Assembly (NCBI GenBank): GCA_014728295.1
Contig: WJLW01000024.1
Location: 35,272-99,271, forward strand
Direction: 5' to 3'
DNA from: Chitinivibrionales bacterium
GTDB taxonomy: Bacteria; Fibrobacterota; Chitinivibrionia; Chitinivibrionales; WJKA01
Length of the DNA: 64,000 nt
Positions 8,907 to 16,619 of the stretch are shown here, in pieces; the stretch's first letter is position 1; each line of letters begins with the position of its first letter. The notes below the pieces were generated by a model. That model worked only from the letters and a program-made list of their open reading frames with translations. It was not told where the DNA came from and ran no database searches. A program made the position numbers and the translations under genes.

Positions 8907-9752
8907 GTGCATGCGCGTGTGTTATTCTTTAAGAATGTAAAAAAAAGCATATGGCTGCTTGCAATTCTCAGTGTGGTTCTGATGGTTGCCGTGCCGCTTT
9001 TTCTGCTTTTTAAGTATGCCGTGAGTGATATCAGCAGTATAAATACCGGCGGCAAGCCTATCCCGATCTGGCCGCATCAACCTACGCTGCAAAATTTTAT
9101 GTATCTGTTCTCGGACGGCCAGTTTTACAAGGTTATTCTTAACAGCTTAATCATAGCAAGCTCAACGGTGGGACTTTCAATGGTTCTGGGCGTACCGGCA
9201 GCATATGTACTCAGCAGGCACAATATTCCCCTGAAGCGAGCATTGCTGCTTGGATTGATATCAGTACGATTGTTTCCGGACATAGCATCGGTAATTCCGA
9301 TAACGGAATTTTTTATCCACATGAATGCTCACAACACATACTGGGGAGTGGTTATGGCGCATACGCTTCTGTCCCTTCCCTATGTCATCTTTATCGGCGT
9401 CAGCGCTTTTGAACCGATTCCCGTGGATCTTGAGCAGCAGGCAATGGTAATGGGGGCTAATCAGTTTCAAATCTTTTTTTTGATTCTACTCCCCCTGGCA
9501 ATACCCGGCCTGATTGCTGCGGGCATTTATACTTTTTTATTGTCATGGGATGAATTTATCTTTTCTTATTTTTTATTAGGATTAGGCAAGATATCTACCT
9601 TGACATTGTATTTAAAACAAAAACTTGCATATTCACCACCTCAGAATCTGCTTGCAACTATCTCGGTTTGCCTGAGCTTGCCGGTTATCATTTTTTCGCT
9701 GTTGCTGCAAAAGTATATGCAGGCAGGCATCACAACCGGTGCGGTAAAATAA
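8907..9752 (+). CDS. ABC transporter permease, MalG-like
   Basis: The listed ORF begins inside the preceding permease gene. The best starts are GTG 8907, with AGGA nine bases upstream, or TTG 8901, which overlaps the stop; I list 8907, giving about 281 residues. Six helices are predicted, the first being IWLLAILSVVLMVAVPLFLLF. The EAA loop is DLEQQAMVMGANQFQIFFLI followed by LPLAIPG. This partner permease forms the heterodimeric channel with the upstream MalF-like subunit. Start uncertain, family confident. Confidence 0.87.
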   Translation: MHARVLFFKNVKKSIWLLAILSVVLMVAVPLFLLFKYAVSDISSINTGGKPIPIWPHQPTLQNFMYLFSDGQFYKVILNSLIIASSTVGLSMVLGVPAAYVLSRHNIPLKRALLLGLISVRLFPDIASVIPITEFFIHMNAHNTYWGVVMAHTLLSLPYVIFIGVSAFEPIPVDLEQQAMVMGANQFQIFFLILLPLAIPGLIAAGIYTFLLSWDEFIFSYFLLGLGKISTLTLYLKQKLAYSPPQNLLATISVCLSLPVIIFSLLLQKYMQAGITTGAVK

Positions 9753-9767
9753 CAGACGTAATAAATC

Positions 9768-10892
9768 ATGGCTGACGTTCGTTTACATAATGTCACAAAG
9801 TTGTATAGCAAGCATACGGTAATTGAAAAATTGTGCCTTGACATAAAGCACGGTGAATTTCTTACATTGCTCGGCCCATCCGGATGCGGCAAGACCACTC
9901 TTCTGAGGATGATTGCCGGGCTGGAGGAAATCGACGGTGGGGAGCTCCTGATTGACGGAAAGAATTATACCAATGTACCGGCTCAACATCGCAAAATAGC
10001 AATGGTTTTTCAAAGCTATGCACTTTTTCCACATATGACGGTTCGGTCAAATATTCTTTTTGGCCTCAGAATCCAGAATCAGAGCCGCGCCTTAATGGAA
10101 GAAAAGCTCGATTGGGCGATGTCAATGCTGCATTTATGCGGCCTTGAGAATCGTCTACCCAGGGAAATTTCGGGAGGACAACGGCAAAGGGTGGCGCTTG
10201 CACGCGCTCTGGTACTTGATCCGGAGGTTTTGCTGCTCGATGAACCGCTGAGCAATCTCGATGCGGCACTACGTGAAACTGCCACCGATGAGCTGAAACG
10301 TATCCATCGTCAAGTCGGCAAGACCATAATTTATGTGACGCATAATCAGGTCGAGGCAATGACCATGAGTGGACGAATTGCATTGCTGAATGCCGGCAGG
10401 CTTGAACAGTTTGGTGAGCCGCGTATCGTTTATGATCATCCCAAATCGGTTTTTGCCGCAAAGTTTATCGGCAGTCCGGCAATGAATTTTTTCAACGGCG
10501 TGATAGCGGAACAGGGAGAGTCGGTCGGCATTGCAACAGATTTGGGATTTCTTTTACTTGACAAAGACCGAAGCACTCTGGTGCGGGCCATGATCGGCAA
10601 GGAGGTTACGGTTGGCATTCGGCCGCAAAATGTTTCCTACACTGAGCATCGCGCGGCCAGGAGGTTCACCGATACGTGCCTGGAGGTGACGGTCGAGCTT
10701 ATCGAAACAATGGGCGACCGGAGTCTGATTGTCGGCAAAAGCGACAGAGGTATCATTCTGCGCTTTTTAATAACACGGGAAGCCAACCTGGTGCTTGATC
10801 AAAAAGTGAAAGTCTTTATCGATGGCCGGCGCCTGCATTTGTTCGATGCGGATAATCAAATGAATATTTTCCAGGCGCATAATTTTTATTGA
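9768..10892 (+). CDS. ABC transporter ATP-binding protein, MalK/UgpC type
   Basis: This 374-residue nucleotide-binding subunit has Walker A GPSGCGKTT at about residues 37-45, the Q-loop in VFQSYALFPHMTV, ABC signature SGGQRQR, Walker B VLLLDEPLSNLD, and the switch His in YVTHNQVEAM. The last 130 or so residues form the TOBE-type regulatory domain (VTVGIRPQNVSYTEH) typical of the MalK/UgpC group that energises carbohydrate importers. It closes the operon; no sugar-metabolism gene follows, so the substrate remains open. Confidence 0.94.
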   Translation: MADVRLHNVTKLYSKHTVIEKLCLDIKHGEFLTLLGPSGCGKTTLLRMIAGLEEIDGGELLIDGKNYTNVPAQHRKIAMVFQSYALFPHMTVRSNILFGLRIQNQSRALMEEKLDWAMSMLHLCGLENRLPREISGGQRQRVALARALVLDPEVLLLDEPLSNLDAALRETATDELKRIHRQVGKTIIYVTHNQVEAMTMSGRIALLNAGRLEQFGEPRIVYDHPKSVFAAKFIGSPAMNFFNGVIAEQGESVGIATDLGFLLLDKDRSTLVRAMIGKEVTVGIRPQNVSYTEHRAARRFTDTCLEVTVELIETMGDRSLIVGKSDRGIILRFLITREANLVLDQKVKVFIDGRRLHLFDADNQMNIFQAHNFY

Positions 10893-11024
10893 ACCGCAGA
10901 GTATCGAGAGGAAGCAATCCCCTTGTTCGAGTGGAATTTTGCGTCTTACTTTTATTGCCCCTGCAATGAACCATACTTACCGGATACTCAATTTGCATTT
11001 GCTTTTTAGAAAGGATCTGGCGCT

Positions 11025-11399
11025 ATGCGATCGAATTACGGCTCGTTTCGAATGGTTATCGGGTTGCTGGTGGCCGGCAGCTTCATGGGCGCCGCCTGCA
11101 CCGGAGATTCTGACAAGACCGTCAAAAGCAAGCTCCGCGTTATTTTGAAAGGTGATCTAAAGGAGATTACCCATAGCATAAATTCGGCAGGCTTACTTGA
11201 TGAACCCCATTACAGGATAATAGAATATAAGAGATTCAGCGAGGGTAAATATACCGCGAAAGCTGTTGTCGATTTTTACTTTTTTAGAACGATCAATAAG
11301 AAAATAAGACGGAAATATCGCTATTATCGCCCGTTAGGGATGTGGGATCGATACTACAATGAGTATCAAACAATTATTGATTCGACCCTCAGCAAGTAG
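11025..11399 (+). CDS. Small putative lipoprotein of unknown function
   Basis: This 124-residue product starts at ATG 11025 behind AAAGGA. It has a hydrophobic N-terminal segment (RMVIGLLVAGSFMGAAC) ending in a GAAC lipobox. The rest is a small alpha/beta domain rich in basic and aromatic residues (KIRRKYRYYRPLGMWDRYYNEYQ). No family is recognised. Its last 41 bp overlap the start of the following TPR gene, so the two are probably co-translated. Confidence 0.7.
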   Translation: MRSNYGSFRMVIGLLVAGSFMGAACTGDSDKTVKSKLRVILKGDLKEITHSINSAGLLDEPHYRIIEYKRFSEGKYTAKAVVDFYFFRTINKKIRRKYRYYRPLGMWDRYYNEYQTIIDSTLSK

Positions 11400-12417
11400 A
11401 GTTGCCTGTCTCTTTGTTATAATTTCTCTCCTGATTCCCTGCTGTTTCGCGCAATCTTCCTTAAGCGGTTCAATGCATACCAATGCTCTGGGTTGCATTA
11501 ATCTCGTATTTAAAGAAGATTTCAAGGAGGCAGAGAAAAAAGCGAAAAGCTTGATTCGCGAAAATCCCGATCATCCGTCCGGCTACTTTTTCTACGCTTC
11601 GGTACTGAACTACTGGATGATTTACTATCAATCGACACGCAAAGAAAATCTCTTCTACCAGCAATGCGACCGAGCGATCGAGAAGGCTAACATATTGCTC
11701 AAAAAGAATAAGCATGACTACTGGGCGCTATTTTTCAAGGGCGGTGCGGAGGGCATCAAGGGTACCTATGAAGCAAGATTTGAGCGCTGGATTACTGCCT
11801 TTCGCAACGGCTGGAAGGGATACTCCTTGCTAAGCGAGCTTGCAGAGAAAAACAATAAGATTTTCGACGCCCATTACGGCCTGGGGAGTTACGAATACTG
11901 GCGCAGCAGCATGACCAAAAAACTCAAATGGATGCCCGGTATTGGTGATAAGCGGGCGGAAGGGATGCAAAAAATTAAAATTGCCATGTCAAGGGGCAAG
12001 TACACCCGGCTCACCGCACATGAGGAAATGATAAAAGTTTATCTCAATGAGAAGGCGTGGAGCAAGGCCGAGCAGCTATCGATTGACATGCTTGAAAAAT
12101 ATCCGGGAGCAGTGCTTTTCACCTGGTATCTGGCCGAAGCACAGTATCATCTGGGCAAGCTGGAAAAGGCGGAAGACAGGTACAAATACCTGCTGGGCCG
12201 TGTCGAAGCCGAATCATATGACAATCATTACAACGCAGCATTATGCCATTATTGGCTGGCAAAGATTTATTACAATCTGAAGCGATACACGCAATGCGTT
12301 GCTGAGTGCAACCGGATGCGGTACTACAAATTCACCGTGGATATACAAAAGCGCTTGGAGTCTGAACTGGCTGAGGCTGATAAATTGCGCAAGCAAGCTG
12401 AGCAGGCACGCAAATAA
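11359..12417 (+). CDS. Secreted TPR-repeat protein
   Basis: This 352-residue protein has an N-terminal signal (VACLFVIISLLIPCCFAQSS; the two Cys make a lipoprotein possible). Helical TPR-like units follow through the remainder, for example AKSLIRENPDHPSGYFFYAS, AEQLSIDMLEKYPGAVLF and HYWLAKIYYNLKRYTQCVAE. Such proteins usually act as periplasmic or outer-membrane-anchored interaction scaffolds. It overlaps the upstream lipoprotein gene by 41 bp and is followed by the tRNA-Thr gene. The partner is unknown. Confidence 0.82.
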   Translation: MSIKQLLIRPSASRVACLFVIISLLIPCCFAQSSLSGSMHTNALGCINLVFKEDFKEAEKKAKSLIRENPDHPSGYFFYASVLNYWMIYYQSTRKENLFYQQCDRAIEKANILLKKNKHDYWALFFKGGAEGIKGTYEARFERWITAFRNGWKGYSLLSELAEKNNKIFDAHYGLGSYEYWRSSMTKKLKWMPGIGDKRAEGMQKIKIAMSRGKYTRLTAHEEMIKVYLNEKAWSKAEQLSIDMLEKYPGAVLFTWYLAEAQYHLGKLEKAEDRYKYLLGRVEAESYDNHYNAALCHYWLAKIYYNLKRYTQCVAECNRMRYYKFTVDIQKRLESELAEADKLRKQAEQARK

Positions 12418-12486
12418 ACTTTTTTCCGAACCAAACTGTAACTGGCTCCAATCGCTGCGGATAATTATTTTTTGTACACTTTTTCA

Positions 12487-12558
12487 GCCGGGATGGCTCA
12501 GTGGTAGAGCAGCTGATTCGTAATCAGCAGGTCGGCGGTTCGAATCCGCCTCTCGGCT
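12487..12558 (+). tRNA. tRNA-Thr (anticodon CGT)
   Basis: A full cloverleaf can be drawn: acceptor GCCGGGA/TCTCGGC with one G-U pair, D-arm GCTC/GAGC, anticodon arm GCTGA-TTCGTAA-TCAGC giving anticodon CGT (reads ACG), variable AGGTC, and T-arm GGCGG-TTCGAAT-CCGCC. The discriminator base is T and CCA is not encoded. It stands alone between a TPR gene and tRNA-derived repeats that copy its 3' part downstream. Confidence 0.96.
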
Positions 12559-12629
12559 TAAGCTATAATATGCGGGTTCGAACCGCCGACCTGCGATATA
12601 ATAGATGCGGTTTGACCACGGAGCGTAGC
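12543..12629 (+). repeat. tRNA-derived 87-bp direct repeat, copy 1
   Basis: The first copy begins inside the tRNA, so its first 16 bases are the tRNA 3' end (AATCCGCCTCTCGGCT). It continues through an inverted T-arm copy and ends with GACCACGGAGCGTAGC. The same 87 bases recur 106 bp downstream with a single difference (C to T within AAGCTATAAT). Each copy contains two TATAAT hexamers, but no matching -35 element was found at the right distance. Confidence 0.92.
12572..12594 (-). repeat. Inverted copy of tRNA-Thr T-arm region
   Basis: Read on the minus strand these 23 bases equal tRNA bases 12527-12549 with one mismatch. The tRNA transcript could therefore fold back into a long hairpin that competes with the T-arm. 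A second identical inverted segment occurs at 12678-12700 in the next repeat copy. Confidence 0.9.
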
Positions 12630-12648
12630 GTAGTAGCGGGCAGTGCCC

Positions 12649-12735
12649 AATCCGCCTCTCGGCTTAAGTTATAATATGCGGGTTCGAACCGCCGACCTGC
12701 GATATAATAGATGCGGTTTGACCACGGAGCGTAGC
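12649..12735 (+). repeat. tRNA-derived 87-bp direct repeat, copy 2
   Basis: Near-identical copy of 12543-12629, separated from it by a 19-bp spacer (GTAGTAGCGGGCAGTGCCC). It includes a detached copy of the last 16 bases of tRNA-Thr. The remaining stretch to 12953 contains no gene I can support; the minus-strand ORFs listed there are translations of the repeats. Confidence 0.92.
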
Positions 12736-12953
12736 AACCTGCACATGCTATAACTGTTTGGCCCCCCAAAAAATAAATCCAATTGAAAAGCGTAATTTTG
12801 TCTGGGTTGATCGCGTACGCTCCAGCATACTCCTGAAAATCGGATTTGATGCGTGGATGCAGGTGGAATTCTGCCTTTTGCCACCGGCCGGAATGCAGAA
12901 TTCCCTTACGAAATAGCTAATCGATTTCTATTCCGTTGTGTATATTTACTGAT

Positions 12954-13505
12954 ATGAAAGAAACCTTGCTTAATCGAATGGAACACGAATTCAAACCGTT
13001 TCTGGTGGTTTCTGCAGCGGTATTGGTTGCACTGTTTGCCGCCTATCGCTATGGCATTCCGCAGTTGCATGAATACCTCGAAAATCGACAGAAACTTGTC
13101 TCATACAAGGAATTCATCTCTCAAAAAGATAATGAAGCTTCTATACGCGAATCTCTGAAAGCGCAGAATGACCGGCTGACCGCCAAACTCGAGGACATAT
13201 CCTATGGTCTGGCAAATGCCGAGGAAACACCCGACCTGCTCCAAATGCTGATAACCAAAGCACGTAATGCCGATATCTCTTTCACGCGTATTGAACCGGA
13301 AGCAAAAACCCACGGTACGGATTTCATACACTATCCGGTAATTCTTGAAATGAGCACGCGATTTCATTCGCTGGGCAAATTTATCGCGTCACTTGAAGAG
13401 ATGCCGCAGGTCGTGCGTGTTGATCGACTGAGCATCGGGGCGGAGGCGGCAAACAAAATCAATGTCTTGTTGAACATCACCTGCTTTTTTCAACTGGAAG
13501 CATAG
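12954..13505 (+). CDS. PilO/GspM-like inner-membrane protein of a type IV pilus or type II secretion system
   Basis: This protein of about 183 residues (ATG 12954 chosen; the listed TTG at 12936 adds six residues) has one N-terminal transmembrane helix (FLVVSAAVLVALFAAYRYGI). A coiled-coil-prone segment follows (ENRQKLVSYKEFISQKDNEA), then a C-terminal ferredoxin-like domain with the typical PilO elements: LLQMLITKARNADISFTRIEP, then ILEMSTRFHSLGKFIASLEEMPQVVRVDRL. It opens a compact operon with a PilP/GspC-like gene and pseudopilins. PilO and GspM both form part of the inner-membrane alignment complex, and the two are hard to tell apart by eye. Confidence 0.78.
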   Translation: MKETLLNRMEHEFKPFLVVSAAVLVALFAAYRYGIPQLHEYLENRQKLVSYKEFISQKDNEASIRESLKAQNDRLTAKLEDISYGLANAEETPDLLQMLITKARNADISFTRIEPEAKTHGTDFIHYPVILEMSTRFHSLGKFIASLEEMPQVVRVDRLSIGAEAANKINVLLNITCFFQLEA

Positions 13506-13512
13506 CACCTCT

Positions 13513-14007
13513 ATGGATAAGAAATTTTTACGCATACTTTTTATTGCCATACTGGGAATACTGTGGCTGGCCAGTGCCAACTATATTGTCAAACTTGCCG
13601 GTTCTGCAGGCTTGCCCGGAGGAGCCCGGTCCGATATCAATGAATCCATGTCTTTTTTGTCCGACAGCAGCATAGATTTAGCGTTAAACAGCAACAAGGT
13701 AGAATCAAAAGCGGCATATGAAGGCGATTTTGGCAATCCATTTCGGAGTCTGAATAAGAAAGCGTCCGCTCGTAATCCCCGCTATCCTTTTGCGCGCAAA
13801 ACCGAACCGGTGCGCGAAAAGCTGATTGCAAAGGGCATTCTTTACAAAAAAAAGAAACCGCTTGCAATTCTCGAAGATATACGGGGTAAAACGCATATTG
13901 TCGCTCGTGGAGATTCTATCGGCAACCAACAGGTTGACGATATCAAGGATAATTCAATAGTGATCAAGGATCACCGGGGTGAATATGAAATACCGGTGGG
14001 AGAATGA
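13513..14007 (+). CDS. PilP/GspC-like periplasmic linker protein
   Basis: This 164-residue product has an N-terminal anchor (ILFIAILGILWLASANYIV), a disordered stretch with the DFGNPFRSLNKK motif, and a small beta domain of about 60 residues at the C-terminus (KLIAKGILYKKKKPLAILED, then THIVARGDSIGNQQVDDI). This matches the homology-region fold of GspC/PilP that contacts the secretin. It lies 7 bp after the PilO-like gene and overlaps the next gene by about 23 bp. No secretin gene is in the window. Confidence 0.72.
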   Translation: MDKKFLRILFIAILGILWLASANYIVKLAGSAGLPGGARSDINESMSFLSDSSIDLALNSNKVESKAAYEGDFGNPFRSLNKKASARNPRYPFARKTEPVREKLIAKGILYKKKKPLAILEDIRGKTHIVARGDSIGNQQVDDIKDNSIVIKDHRGEYEIPVGE

Positions 14008-15622
14008 TAAACCGCAATCACTGCTGCAGTCGCTCTGTTCCACAAACGGGTCCGCACTTTACATTGTATTGATTTTTTCGGTGGTCGTATTCGTTGCCGG
14101 ATCAACCTACCTCTGGCGCCAGTTTGCTTATAGCCAGGAGTTTCAGAGGGAACCCAAGCAGCTTCAGGCGCTGCTCAATGCCCGGTCGGGCATCTGGAAA
14201 GGGCTGGAGATGCTCGAAGATACCACCCTTGAAGATACGCTGTCTACGATAGATGGATCCGAGGTTGGCTTTGGCGCCGGCCTGTTTGACGAAAGCGCAG
14301 ATTCTATAAATTTTTTGGAGGGCATGCTGACGCCCGACGGAACTCCCGTTGAGGTTCAGCCGTATCTGACGGATTCGTACGGCTATTGCGATGTCGCGCT
14401 TGTCAATCGTCGACTCAGACAGGAATTAACATCGGTGGGCCATTATGAGGACTACACCCAGCGCGTCAAGGTAATTATCGCTGGCCTGTTACCTTTTGGA
14501 CCCGATACGGTGCTGTATCATGAACATGGAACAGAACCGGCCGGTGGGATGATTGAAGGGCGGGTTGTGAGTGTGGGGCAATTGAGTACCACGATGCCGG
14601 GTACAGAGCTGGACAGTGCCTTGAAAATTCACAAAGGCGAGCTTTCCGAATATGTAAATTATCTCCAACAGGGCATAACCGATATCAGTGACACGCTGTT
14701 GCCGGACGTACCGCTTACCATACAGTATGCAGAGGATTTCGATAAGATTGTCGACGTTGTAAATGGTCCTCTCTTCATTGACGGAGGGATTTATGAGCTG
14801 GAACACAGATTCACACAGCCGGTGCTGGTGCTGGGGGATTTACAGATCACGGGCGACGTCAAACTGATCGATGCAGAATTTACCGTAACCGGTGAAGTGA
14901 AAATACTTGACGAATGCGCGTTCGAAAACGGATCAATTTTCTCGCAGGGAACCATATTCATAGGCAATAGTGCCTCTTTTTCGGGTGCGGCATTTGCGTT
15001 ATCGAAAATAATCGTATATGACGAAGCGTCGGTGCTTAATAGGAGCACATTAATATCGTATAAAAAAGCGAAGAATACCGCTACTAACAATAATGATACC
15101 GCAAATATAGCTGAAGCGGGATTTGCATCACTGTCGGAAGCAGCATCAACCGCTCTGGATACCACCGAAAAATTTCTCTCAATTGAGCTGGCAAATTCGG
15201 TGACCATGGACGGCGTGATCGTTGCTGTCGGAAAACCGGGCGGCGTCAAAATCGACCGGGGGGTTGTTATGAGCGGCGTCGTCTGGGCTGAGGGGATGGT
15301 TTGTCTGGAAGGAGAGTTCTATGGCGTTATGAAAGCTAAGCAGCTTTTCAATTGCCGGCCTGAGGCAATGACGGCACGCAATTCTCAACAATCATTTGCC
15401 TCGCAGGGGCAATATCAAAGCACCTTGATTCATGAAGACGGAGCTGCGCCCGATCCCGGTGGCCGGCCCCCGCCGGTTGATTCGAGCAAAGCAGGCGGCA
15501 GCACATCGAAACAATCCCCCAGCGAGTTGCTCGGATCGATTAGAGCGCTTTACCATGTGCGTGACTACTACCTGCCGTTCTTCATGGGTACGCGTTCGAT
15601 TATCGCCTGGCGGGAGCAGTGA
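13985..15622 (+). CDS. PilX/GspK-like protein with a bactofilin-like beta-helical region
   Basis: The product has about 545 residues; ATG 13985 is preferred over GTG 13979. One N-terminal membrane helix (SALYIVLIFSVVVFVAGSTYLW) precedes the phrase LNARSGIWKGLEML, where PilX/GspK-like minor pilins resume after the helix. Residues from about 255 to 360 are a run of short repeated strands (VLVLGDLQITGDVKLIDAEF, then TVTGEVKILDECAFENGSIF) that suggest a right-handed beta helix like polymer-forming bactofilins. A Pro/Gly/Ser-rich linker follows. There is no canonical prepilin peptidase site. It is placed between PilP-like and two true prepilin-like genes, so a role in pseudopilus assembly or surface display is inferred. 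Confidence 0.6.
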   Translation: MKYRWENDKPQSLLQSLCSTNGSALYIVLIFSVVVFVAGSTYLWRQFAYSQEFQREPKQLQALLNARSGIWKGLEMLEDTTLEDTLSTIDGSEVGFGAGLFDESADSINFLEGMLTPDGTPVEVQPYLTDSYGYCDVALVNRRLRQELTSVGHYEDYTQRVKVIIAGLLPFGPDTVLYHEHGTEPAGGMIEGRVVSVGQLSTTMPGTELDSALKIHKGELSEYVNYLQQGITDISDTLLPDVPLTIQYAEDFDKIVDVVNGPLFIDGGIYELEHRFTQPVLVLGDLQITGDVKLIDAEFTVTGEVKILDECAFENGSIFSQGTIFIGNSASFSGAAFALSKIIVYDEASVLNRSTLISYKKAKNTATNNNDTANIAEAGFASLSEAASTALDTTEKFLSIELANSVTMDGVIVAVGKPGGVKIDRGVVMSGVVWAEGMVCLEGEFYGVMKAKQLFNCRPEAMTARNSQQSFASQGQYQSTLIHEDGAAPDPGGRPPPVDSSKAGGSTSKQSPSELLGSIRALYHVRDYYLPFFMGTRSIIAWREQ

Positions 15623-15624
15623 TT

Positions 15625-16029
15625 ATGCGAATAGCAAGACGCAGTGGCTTGAGTGTTCTGGAAGTCTTAGTTGCCATGGCGATTTTGAGCGGGCTTCTGG
15701 TTGCAATCGCCGGCTACCTGTCGTCGGGGGATCGCTTCAGAGCCATGCGCAGCCGGCATTCATATACGGTCATCGCTGCTCAAAACCAAATCGAATACAT
15801 GCGCACCAATGCCGCGTATACCAAATATTTCGAAGATACGCTCTACGAAACAGCCATCAACAATCGAATCTATGAAGTCTCGCGCACGCGAATTTTATCC
15901 GAAGAAGACGCATATGGATTAGTTGATGAAGAACCCGAAACGTTGCATGAATATGAAATATCGGTTCGCCACATCGATTCAAATGCAAAACCATTGAAGG
16001 TAAGATTCATCCAGGGGTTTGGCAAATGA
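15625..16029 (+). CDS. Prepilin-like minor pseudopilin (PilV/GspI-like)
   Basis: The start is ATG 15625, eight bases after GGGAG; the listed GTG 15619 overlaps the upstream stop. This 134-residue protein shows a classical type III signal, MRIARRSG followed by LSVLEVLVAMAILSGLLV. Cleavage is expected after the Gly, with Glu at position +5 of the mature protein. The rest is a small C-terminal domain. It overlaps the next pseudopilin by four bases (ATGA). Confidence 0.85.
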   Translation: MRIARRSGLSVLEVLVAMAILSGLLVAIAGYLSSGDRFRAMRSRHSYTVIAAQNQIEYMRTNAAYTKYFEDTLYETAINNRIYEVSRTRILSEEDAYGLVDEEPETLHEYEISVRHIDSNAKPLKVRFIQGFGK

Positions 16030-16619
16030 TCTGTCGGGGCGGCATCAACACACTGTGCGGGAAGCGGCTTGGTTCACAACGAGGGTTTACCATTCTCGAA
16101 CTGGTTATGGCAGTGAGCATGAGCATGCTGGCCGTAGCTGTGATTTTTGCCGCATGGCGCTATTTTAGTGTGCATACCATCAGCAATCAACGGACAAGCA
16201 CGTTTAATGTCGAAGTTGACAGACTGGCAAAAAGCCTGGCCGGGCGCGTGCGAAGATCACCGGAAATTCTGGCCTGGAATGAAAGCGGCATTGCCTTTAT
16301 CGATCGCCATACGAATGATACGGTTGCACTGGCTTTTTACAACGATTCGCTCTATTTCGCAGAAAAAACAGTTAAACTGGCAAGCCATGGCGCCGGGATT
16401 GTGAAATTTGAAATAGAAAAAGTGTCCGAAGACAAACTTCTTGAGACCGCTAATCTCTTGCTCAAGTTTGCGCTGGGTGTGGAGGATGGCTATTCGAATA
16501 CCAGTGAAATCAGCGTGAATGTGATGGTTCTCAATCCGGGGGATGCGCTGAATTCCAGAGACGATCTGGCCTGGGATACAGAATGGTGGTACGATCTAGC
16601 TGATTCCTATTACTATTGA
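16026..16619 (+). CDS. Prepilin-like minor pseudopilin (PilW/GspJ-like)
   Basis: This 197-residue product has a prepilin signal at residues 19-41: RG followed by FTILELVMAVSMSMLAVAVIF, with the conserved +5 Glu. The C-terminal domain contains the GspJ/PilW-like pattern of a pilin body with a late beta sheet (FALGVEDGYSNTSEISVNVM). It starts at an ATGA overlap and ends the pseudopilin operon. Its last 24 bp overlap the 3' end of the convergent radical-SAM gene. Confidence 0.83.
   Translation: MICRGGINTLCGKRLGSQRGFTILELVMAVSMSMLAVAVIFAAWRYFSVHTISNQRTSTFNVEVDRLAKSLAGRVRRSPEILAWNESGIAFIDRHTNDTVALAFYNDSLYFAEKTVKLASHGAGIVKFEIEKVSEDKLLETANLLLKFALGVEDGYSNTSEISVNVMVLNPGDALNSRDDLAWDTEWWYDLADSYYY

Noticed and set aside
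12559-12735. TATAAT hexamers in the tRNA-derived repeats as promoters
   Set aside because: No -35-like sequence lies at 16-18 bp from any of the four copies and no gene follows at useful distance.
12563-12884. Two minus-strand ORFs sharing the end LRSVVKPHLLYRRSAVRTRIL
   Set aside because: The shared peptide is only the translation of the 87-bp tRNA-derived repeats.
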